This document shows, one piece after another, positions 7,296 through 12,102 of a stretch of 12,102 nucleotides of DNA. Where the stretch lies: the NCBI GenBank assembly GCA_016929775.1, contig JAFGIE010000210.1, forward strand, positions 1-12,102, in the 5' to 3' direction. Position 1 is the stretch's first letter. Each line of letters begins with the position of its first letter. Made by a program: the position numbers and the translations under genes. Source of the stretch: Anaerolineae bacterium (GTDB lineage Bacteria; Chloroflexota; Anaerolineae; JAFGEY01). The notes beneath the pieces were generated by a model. It saw only the letters and a list, made by a program, of their open reading frames with translations, made no database searches and had not been told where the DNA came from.

Positions 7296-8083
7296 CGCAT
7301 CTCCTGCCCGCCGGTGACATTGATCGCCTGCCCGGTCATATAGCTCGACGCGTCAGAGGCGAGGAACACGACCAGGTTGCACACGTCGTCGTAGGTGCAG
7401 CCGCGCTTCATCGGCACCTGGTCGACGTACTTTTGGCGCACCTCCGCCTCGGTGATGCCCCACCGCTCGGCGTACTGAGCGTAGAGCGAGTCGACCCACA
7501 GCGGCGAGTCGAGCAGGTTGCCGGGGCAGACGGCGTTGACGCGCACGCCGTGCTCCGCCATCTCGAGCGCCACCGACTGGGTCAGCCCGATCCCGCCAAA
7601 CTTGGACGCGGCATACGCCGAGTTCTTGAAACTGCCCTTCTTGCCCGACTTGCTGTTGATCTGGACGATCGCGCCGCTGCCCTGCGCCGCCATGACCCGG
7701 CAGGCGTACTTGCAGCACAAAAAGTAGCCGATCAGGTTGACGTCGATCACGAAACGCCAGTCGCGCAGCGGGAACTCTATGATCTCGCCCGAACGGAGCA
7801 CACCCGCGTTGCTGACCAGGATGTCCAGGCGCCCGAACTCGTCCACCGTGCGCTGGACCATCGCCTCGACCTGCGCCTCGTCGGTCACGTTGACCGGGAG
7901 CACGATCGCGCGCCGGTCACCGCGCGCCGCGATCGCCGCCGCCGTCTGCTGCGCCGACGCGAGGTTGATGTCGGCGACCACGACGTGCGCGCCCTCGTCC
8001 GCCAGGCGGTAGCAGATCGCCTCGCCCAGCCCCTGCGCGCCGCCGGTGACGATCGCGACCTTGTCCGTGAGTGCTCCTGCCAT
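7292..8083 (-). CDS. Short-chain dehydrogenase, sorbitol-6-phosphate 2-dehydrogenase (SrlD)-like
   Basis: This is a 263-residue classical SDR. Visible motifs are the cofactor loop TGGAQGLG (13-20), D38 at the end of strand 2 (favouring NAD), NAG (92-94), N116, and the catalytic S144, Y157 and K161. The segments QINSKSGKKGS, AYAASKFGGIGLTQS, QVPMKRGC and the C-terminal GQAINVTGGQ closely match what I recall of SrlD/GutD, glucitol-6-phosphate 2-dehydrogenase, which yields fructose-6-phosphate. The phosphate form of the substrate is inferred from that resemblance. The ATG at 8083 has AGGAGGG 5 bases upstream. The gene is last in the minus-strand operon, 23 bases after the zinc dehydrogenase. Its TAG shares CTAG with the stop of the convergent adaptor gene. 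Other polyol or sugar dehydrogenase activities cannot be excluded. Confidence 0.88.
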   Translation of the reverse strand: MAGALTDKVAIVTGGAQGLGEAICYRLADEGAHVVVADINLASAQQTAAAIAARGDRRAIVLPVNVTDEAQVEAMVQRTVDEFGRLDILVSNAGVLRSGEIIEFPLRDWRFVIDVNLIGYFLCCKYACRVMAAQGSGAIVQINSKSGKKGSFKNSAYAASKFGGIGLTQSVALEMAEHGVRVNAVCPGNLLDSPLWVDSLYAQYAERWGITEAEVRQKYVDQVPMKRGCTYDDVCNLVVFLASDASSYMTGQAINVTGGQEMR

Positions 8084-8106
8084 GCGATCCCTCCTCTGCG
8101 AGGCCC

Positions 8107-9843
8107 CTACCTGACCATCAGGCGCAGGAACTCGTTCTCCGCCTCGACCGTCCACTCGCGCCCGTCGCGCAGCTTGGCATAGACCGTCGGCATCGTGTCC
8201 GCGAGCTCGGCGAGGCCCGTGATCGGCATGGGCACGATGTTGGGATAGATCACGACCTTGCCCGGATAGACCGCATCGCGCAGCGCGACCAGCCCGTCCT
8301 TTGCCGCCTCCAGCGACCCGATCGCGGCGACCGAGCGGTTGGGCGCCAAGAGGTGGTGCTCCGCCTGGAAGAGCATCAGCTTGAGGTCGTCGATGCTCGA
8401 CGCGGTGTGCCCGATGATGCGGACGTCGTCCAGGTACACGCGGCTGAGGTCGATCTGAGCCATCGTCCCGCGCAGCACGCCCGCAAAGACGTTCATGACC
8501 CCGCCCGGCGCGAGATAGGTGCTCGCCTCGCTGATCACAGCTGCGACCGGCGCCAGGACGACGATGTCGTCGAACCCGGGCTGGGCGAGGCGCGCCATGC
8601 CGGCGGCGTACGCGTCGCGTCTCATTGGATTGAGCGTCTCGAGCGTGACGCCGCGCGCCTCCGCCTCGGGGCGGAACGAGACGTCCAGGTCCTCCAGGCG
8701 CAGATCGCTGATGTCCGTCGCCAGGACCAGGCTCGGCCCGTTCTCGAGCTGGATCGCGCGCTGGACGTGCATGCGCCCCATGGGCCCACCCGCGCCGACA
8801 AACAGCGCCTTGCCGCCCCGCTTGAGCGCGGAACGCACCGGGTGCGCGCTGTACGCGCGGGCGATGTCCTTCCCCGTGCTGCCCACGTAAGTCCAGCGGT
8901 GATAGTGCACCCGCCCCACGTCGACGGCGACCCGGCGGGACATCGGCGCGTCGCCCATGATGCACACGATGCCGTGCATCGCCAACAGCGGGCTCGCCGC
9001 CTCGACCACGTCTGCGTCGGCGCCCAGGACCACGATGTCGTCCACCCCTTCGGGCGCCACGTCCGAGATCGACGCGTACTGGGCGGGCGCGAGCCCGTCC
9101 CGGTGGACGACCTCGATCCCCAGCTCGCCCGCGCGCGCCACGATCCAGTCGCGCAGCGCAGCGGGAACGTCGGTCAGGATCACGCGCGCCGGGTGCATGC
9201 CGGCTTGGAACCCGCTGCCGATCGTATAGTCGCCGCCCGCCGCCGGCGTGCCAATCACCCACATCGTCCCGCCCGGCTGGAGCGCGACGCGGTACGCCAG
9301 CTCGTACGCCGCGATCACGCACGCCCACGGCTCGGTCAGCGCGCTCTCAGCATAGCCCGTCTCGGGCTGGACCGGCAGCAAGTAGTTGCCGTCGTCGCCG
9401 TTGAGCACGCGCTGGTCGATGATCCCATACTCGGACAGGCCTCCCTGGATCATGTAGCCGTAGGCATAGTTGACCCCGTCCTTGTAGATGTCAGCCTGGA
9501 CGATGAAGCGCTGCCCGACCTGGTACTGGTCGCGCAGCTGCTCGCCGACCTGGACGACCGTCATGCTCACCTCGTGGCCCAGCACGACCGGGTCGGTGCG
9601 CATGTCCTTAAAGATGCGCGTGTGCGCCTGCCCCTGGTTGATCACCTTGATGTCCGAGAAGCAGAGCCCACAGGCGTCGTGGCGCACCAGCAGCTCGTCG
9701 GGGCCCGGCACGGGCATGGGCGCCTCGATCGGGGCGTCGTCGACGCCCAGGTTGTCAAACCCCTCCCCATACAGAGGCCACATGCGGTTGACCGCAGGGA
9801 GCGGCCCTTCCGCGTGGCGATAGGCTGTCAGCTTGTCTGTCAT
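8107..9843 (-). CDS. Zinc-dependent dehydrogenase, SorE/YggP-like, with a duplicated Rossmann-like domain
   Basis: This is a medium-chain dehydrogenase of 578 aa, where this family is usually about 350-430. The GroES-like N-terminal half has catalytic zinc ligands C61 (CGLCFSD), H90 and E91 (GHE) and E171 (TEPWACVIAAY). The four-cysteine structural zinc loop is absent. The canonical nucleotide-binding domain begins at FVGAGGPMG (348-356). Its later part (GFDDIVVL, APGGVMNVFAG) resembles L-sorbose-1-phosphate reductase and YggP. Between the catalytic domain and this one lies an extra domain, about 189-340, starting GGTMWVIGTPAAGG. It repeats the same landmarks: DDIVVL at 268-273 and 425-430, RV at 311 and 468, and G at 321 and 478, all offset by 157. 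The ATG at 9843 follows GGAG with 9-base spacing. The paired SrlD-like gene suggests sugar-phosphate reduction; the actual substrate is unproven. Confidence 0.85.
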   Translation of the reverse strand: MTDKLTAYRHAEGPLPAVNRMWPLYGEGFDNLGVDDAPIEAPMPVPGPDELLVRHDACGLCFSDIKVINQGQAHTRIFKDMRTDPVVLGHEVSMTVVQVGEQLRDQYQVGQRFIVQADIYKDGVNYAYGYMIQGGLSEYGIIDQRVLNGDDGNYLLPVQPETGYAESALTEPWACVIAAYELAYRVALQPGGTMWVIGTPAAGGDYTIGSGFQAGMHPARVILTDVPAALRDWIVARAGELGIEVVHRDGLAPAQYASISDVAPEGVDDIVVLGADADVVEAASPLLAMHGIVCIMGDAPMSRRVAVDVGRVHYHRWTYVGSTGKDIARAYSAHPVRSALKRGGKALFVGAGGPMGRMHVQRAIQLENGPSLVLATDISDLRLEDLDVSFRPEAEARGVTLETLNPMRRDAYAAGMARLAQPGFDDIVVLAPVAAVISEASTYLAPGGVMNVFAGVLRGTMAQIDLSRVYLDDVRIIGHTASSIDDLKLMLFQAEHHLLAPNRSVAAIGSLEAAKDGLVALRDAVYPGKVVIYPNIVPMPITGLAELADTMPTVYAKLRDGREWTVEAENEFLRLMVR

Positions 9844-9863
9844 CGGTCGAACTCCATTTCCAT

Positions 9864-9878
9864 CCCCGCCGTGCGGGG
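9864..9878 (-). promoter_or_regulatory. GC-rich hairpin in front of the zinc-dehydrogenase start
   Basis: CCCCGC (9864-9869) pairs with GCGGGG (9873-9878) around a 3-base loop. In the minus-strand transcript the stem ends 20 bases before the ATG at 9843, just ahead of the GGAG ribosome site at 9853-9856. It has no T-run and so is not a terminator. It could modulate translation or mark a processed 5' end in the operon. Only the pairing and position support it. Confidence 0.35.
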
Positions 9879-9896
9879 CAGCGATAGCCAGGATGC

Positions 9897-9966
9897 CGTC
9901 CAGAGACGGGCGTCCAGAGACGGGCGTCCAGAGACAGCCGTCCACAGACGGGGGTCAAGAAACGGC
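9897..9966. repeat. 14-bp tandem repeat, about 4-5 units, each self-pairing
   Basis: Units begin at 9897, 9911, 9925, 9939 and, degenerate, 9953. The consensus on the plus strand is CGTCCAGAGACGGG. Units 1 and 2 are identical, unit 3 ends AGC, unit 4 has CACA for CAGA, and the last is GGTCAAGAAACGGC. Within a unit CGTC pairs with GACG around a 4-base loop, and units 1 and 4 extend to a 5-bp stem (CCGTC/GACGG). The array fills most of the 111-base gap between the PHP gene and the zinc-dehydrogenase gene. Its last unit crosses the PHP stop codon at 9955-9957. There are no spacers, so it is not a CRISPR. Confidence 0.85.
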
Positions 9967-11289
9967 GCGCAATAGGCGATCTGCCGCCTGGACCCCCACG
10001 CGCTCGAGCAGCGCCAGCCCGGCGAGGCCCGGCGGCACGCTGCGTCCCAGCGCCGTATAGAACGCGTTGCGCGCCCGGCGCGCGGGCAGTTCGGCGCGCG
10101 CCCACTCGCTCTGGTACCCGATCCCGAGCGCGCGCTGGGCGACCGTGTGCCCATAGATAAACATCGCCCCGTCGAGGAACGGCTGCCGCACCGGAGCCAG
10201 CTCGGGCGCGTCCATGTCGTCCACCACCTTGAGGCCATAGCGGTTCATCTCGGTCCCGATGTTGAGCGGCAGGTCCAGCGCCTGTGCCAGCGCCACGACG
10301 GCGTACAGGTTGCGCAGCTTGACCCGCTTTTCCTCCGGGTCGGCGATGTTCCAGTTGCGGTCGGGCACGATGTTGAGCGCCACGACCCCCTTGCCGATCA
10401 ACAGACCGAGCAGATCCTCTTCCGCCTGCTCGCCAGCGGACGTGCCGTCGAGCCAGGTCGCGCAGGGCAGCGCGCCGCACGCGACCACCAGCTCGTTCAC
10501 CTCTTCCACCGACGGGAACGACCCCCCATCGGGCTGGACATAGCCCACCCCGCCGCGCTTCATCAGCCCGGCGCGGATCAGGTTGTGCAGGCTGGGCGGC
10601 TTGGACGCGACTGCGGCGACCTCGGCGCGCGACATGCCCAGCGCCTCCGCCCAAAAGCCGGCGACGTCCCCGTCCGCGCCGACAGCCCGCTGCGCGGCGG
10701 CGGCGTAGGCCTCGGTGATGTGCCGCTCGGTGGCATTGCCCGCCGGGGTCAGCGGGAGCACGTCGCGCTGATAGTCGATCGTGACCGGGTCGAGGTAGGC
10801 GTTGACCCGTTCGATCACGCCCAGGTTGCGCTCCCGGGCGCGCCGTCGCATGTCGTCGAGGATCCCCTGCACCCGTGCGGGCGCGTGTCCCGACACGAAC
10901 CCGATCCCCATGTGATAGTAGATCCCCGGCTCGCCGGGCGAGTTGATCTCGCGCGCCGCGTACTCGGGCAGGTAGACGCGCGTCTCCATGCCGGCGCTCC
11001 CGCGCAGGCCCAACAGGTCGCAGGCGTGCAGGAACTCGTCCACGCCGTCGAGGACGTCGAAATCGACGATCCCCATCGCCCGCAGGCCCTGCTTTACCCC
11101 CAGCCACGCCAGCGCGGAGGGCGAGTAGCCATACCCGTTGTACGAGAAAAAGGTGTGGCAGTGCATGTTGACCGCCGCGCCCGGCGCGCTCGTCAGCACC
11201 TCGCTGCGCGCCGCCAGCTGTTCCAACGCCCGTGCACGCACCTGCGGGTCGAAATCGTTCAGTTCTCGTTCCAGCTGCTCGATCGCCAC
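9955..11289 (-). CDS. PHP-domain metal-dependent hydrolase of unknown substrate
   Basis: This 444-residue protein carries a PHP-type metal site. The clearest motif is NMHCHTFFSYNGYG (41-54), with H43 and H45 as the first metal ligands and S49 in the usual position. It is followed by GLRAMGIVDFDVLDGVDEF (D76/D78), GMETRVYL (E102), YYHMGIG (H126) and, late, IGTEMNRYG (E347). This order fits PHP phosphoesterases in the HisJ and trpH-like superfamily. The middle third (130-330) is not assigned and is larger than in simple PHP proteins. The first 30 residues look like a helical leader. The GTG at 11289 follows AGGAGG at a slightly long 12 bases; no better in-frame start precedes the HCH motif. The AGGAGG overlaps the TAG of the aldolase gene, 16 bases away, so the two are co-transcribed. 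A sugar-phosphate phosphatase role is possible but not shown. Confidence 0.82.
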   Translation of the reverse strand: MAIEQLERELNDFDPQVRARALEQLAARSEVLTSAPGAAVNMHCHTFFSYNGYGYSPSALAWLGVKQGLRAMGIVDFDVLDGVDEFLHACDLLGLRGSAGMETRVYLPEYAAREINSPGEPGIYYHMGIGFVSGHAPARVQGILDDMRRRARERNLGVIERVNAYLDPVTIDYQRDVLPLTPAGNATERHITEAYAAAAQRAVGADGDVAGFWAEALGMSRAEVAAVASKPPSLHNLIRAGLMKRGGVGYVQPDGGSFPSVEEVNELVVACGALPCATWLDGTSAGEQAEEDLLGLLIGKGVVALNIVPDRNWNIADPEEKRVKLRNLYAVVALAQALDLPLNIGTEMNRYGLKVVDDMDAPELAPVRQPFLDGAMFIYGHTVAQRALGIGYQSEWARAELPARRARNAFYTALGRSVPPGLAGLALLERVGVQAADRLLRAVS

Positions 11290-11305
11290 GACCTTGTCCC
11301 GCCTC

Positions 11306-12022
11306 CTAGAAGTAGAGATCCTCCAGCCGCTGGTTCACGCCCGGCAGCCCAAACAGGGGCAGGTCGCGCGCCGCCATCACGTTGCCCAGGTCGACCACCG
11401 CCTCCCGGCTCAGCTCCTTGATCCCGCTCCCCGCGGCGAGCGCCAGCAGGACCGACTGCGCCGTCGATTCGAGGACCTCGATGTTATAGAGCGTCCACTG
11501 GATCCCCCCGCGGCTCATGATCACCAGCCCGTGGTTCTCCATGATGAAACCGTTGTACTTGGGCAGGTAGGGGCCAAAGTTGTCCGCCAGCTTGTCGGTC
11601 AACGGCTCGGCATAGGGCACCACCGGCACCGGGCCGATCTCGGTCGTCGTCTCGGGATAGAGGGGGCGCATGAGCCAGTTCTCGCCCTGCATGATCGCCA
11701 TCGCGCACACCGCGGGCGGATGGCAGTGCACGACCGAGACGAGGTCGGGGCGGTCGTTGAAGAACTTGAGGTACATGGGCGTCTCGCCCGTCGGGCGGCG
11801 CCGCCCCTCGACCGTGCGCCCCTGCAGGTCGATGAACACCACGTCTTCCGCCTGCACCTCGCCCTTGTTACGCTGCGTGGGCGTGATCAGCAGCAGGTCG
11901 GGCTCGAGCTTCCACGCCAGGTTGCCGCCATAGCCGGTGACGTACATGTTGTGCGCCAGACGGTGGCACACGCGCACGAACTGATCGACCTGTTCCGCAT
12001 ACTGATCCAGATAGGACACCAC
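11306..12022 (-). CDS. Class II aldolase/adducin-family protein (FucA-like)
   Basis: This 238-residue zinc aldolase-like protein probably cleaves a ketose-1-phosphate to dihydroxyacetone phosphate plus an aldehyde. Visible motifs are GGNLAWKL (32-39) for phosphate binding, LLITPT (44-49), catalytic E80 in TGETPMYLKFF, zinc ligands H99 and H101 in VVHCHPP, and H164 in MENHG. The E80-to-H99 spacing of 19 equals E73-H92 in E. coli FucA, so the active site looks intact. The family also holds RhaD, AraD-type epimerases and decarboxylases, so the substrate is open. The start is either of two consecutive GTG codons (12022 or 12019). The upstream GAGGGAGGG favours the second slightly by spacing; the longer form is given. 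It is the first complete gene of the operon. A possible upstream gene ends 9 bases before it. Confidence 0.88.
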   Translation of the reverse strand: MVSYLDQYAEQVDQFVRVCHRLAHNMYVTGYGGNLAWKLEPDLLLITPTQRNKGEVQAEDVVFIDLQGRTVEGRRRPTGETPMYLKFFNDRPDLVSVVHCHPPAVCAMAIMQGENWLMRPLYPETTTEIGPVPVVPYAEPLTDKLADNFGPYLPKYNGFIMENHGLVIMSRGGIQWTLYNIEVLESTAQSVLLALAAGSGIKELSREAVVDLGNVMAARDLPLFGLPGVNQRLEDLYF

Positions 12023-12031
12023 ACCCTCCCT

Positions 12032-12102
12032 CTACGCATGGCGCATCGTCCACTTGAGCGACAAACCGTTCGTAGTGATCGCTTCGGCGGTGGTTTGTAG
12101 TA
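12032..12102 (-). CDS. Possible 3' end of a further operon gene (partial)
   Basis: On the minus strand one frame is open from 12100 to a TAG at 12034-12032 and would encode 22 C-terminal residues ending LSLKWTMRHA. The stop runs directly into the GAGGGAGGG ribosome site of the aldolase gene, the same stop-plus-ribosome-site arrangement seen between the aldolase and PHP genes. This supports a longer operon reaching beyond the window. The segment is too short to name, has more A/T at third positions than its neighbours, and a second frame is also open. It may instead be a promoter region. Confidence 0.35.
   Translation of the reverse strand, partial: LQTTAEAITTNGLSLKWTMRHA
12061..12098. repeat. 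Inverted repeat ACAAACC / GGTTTGT near the right edge
   Basis: ACAAACC (12061-12067) and GGTTTGT (12092-12098) are perfect 7-base inverted copies with 24 bases between, so their centres are 31 bases apart, about three helical turns. They stand out as AT-richer than the surroundings and lie 39-76 bases upstream of the aldolase start. They could be paired half-sites for a sugar-responsive repressor, or coincidence inside a gene end. Confidence 0.35.

Noticed and set aside
7292..9328. Apparent 678-residue fusion ending in the short-chain dehydrogenase
   Set aside because: Only the last 263 residues are protein-like. The upstream part is a wrong frame of the zinc-dehydrogenase gene. A strong AGGAGGG site precedes the ATG at 8083.
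9897..9966. CRISPR-like array
   Set aside because: The repeats are 14 bp and contiguous, with no spacers and no cas genes nearby.
8071..9975. Plus-strand open frame of over 600 codons opposite the zinc dehydrogenase
   Set aside because: Composition is Arg/Asp/His-rich low-information sequence. The minus strand has intact catalytic motifs and ribosome sites, so this is a GC shadow. The same holds for 10147-11421 (+), 11138-12100 (+), 117-1169 (-) and 5988-7217 (-).

Overview
The window is a high-GC bacterial chromosome segment with no rRNA, tRNA, insertion sequence, phage gene or CRISPR array. Third codon positions are almost all G or C, so long spurious frames run antisense to most real genes. 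The GC content, GTG starts, strong Shine-Dalgarno sites, extended -10 motifs of the form TGG-TAnnnT, and an FtsX-type ABC system with a lipoprotein adaptor are compatible with Chloroflexota (Anaerolineae or Thermomicrobia-like) or a similar high-GC lineage. This placement is an inference; there is no marker gene to prove it.

Left part (1-2256, + strand): a probable 3' end of an upstream gene (1-66), then a TrmA/RlmD-family RNA uridine C5-methyltransferase (270-1514), then an unrecognised small protein with two N-terminal membrane helices (1579-2256). A terminator-like hairpin lies between the last two.

Middle part (2289-7295, + strand): a three-gene operon for a MacAB-like export system. It encodes an ABC ATPase (2424-3140), a 955-residue FtsX-type permease whose start overlaps the ATPase stop (3137-6004), and a lipoprotein HlyD/MacA-like adaptor with a long coiled-coil (6039-7295). 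A leader of about 120 nt with an extended -10 promoter precedes it.

Right part (12102-7292, - strand, read right to left): a catabolic operon, apparently entered from beyond the window. The order is a possible gene tail (12102-12032), a class II (FucA-like) aldolase (12022-11306), a PHP-domain metal-dependent hydrolase (11289-9955), a SorE/YggP-like zinc dehydrogenase with an extra internal Rossmann-like domain (9843-8107), and a SrlD-like short-chain dehydrogenase (8083-7292). The last two enzymes correspond to the reductase and dehydrogenase that convert L-sorbose-1-phosphate to fructose-6-phosphate via glucitol-6-phosphate. The aldolase suggests a ketose-1-phosphate or related substrate is also split. 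A 14-bp tandem repeat with self-pairing units sits between the PHP and zinc-dehydrogenase genes. The two operons converge and share a single CTAG as both stop codons.

The points most worth following are the duplicated Rossmann domain of the zinc dehydrogenase, the intra-operon tandem repeat, the unusual gene set of the sugar operon (especially the PHP protein), and the shared-stop convergent junction with no room for a terminator.
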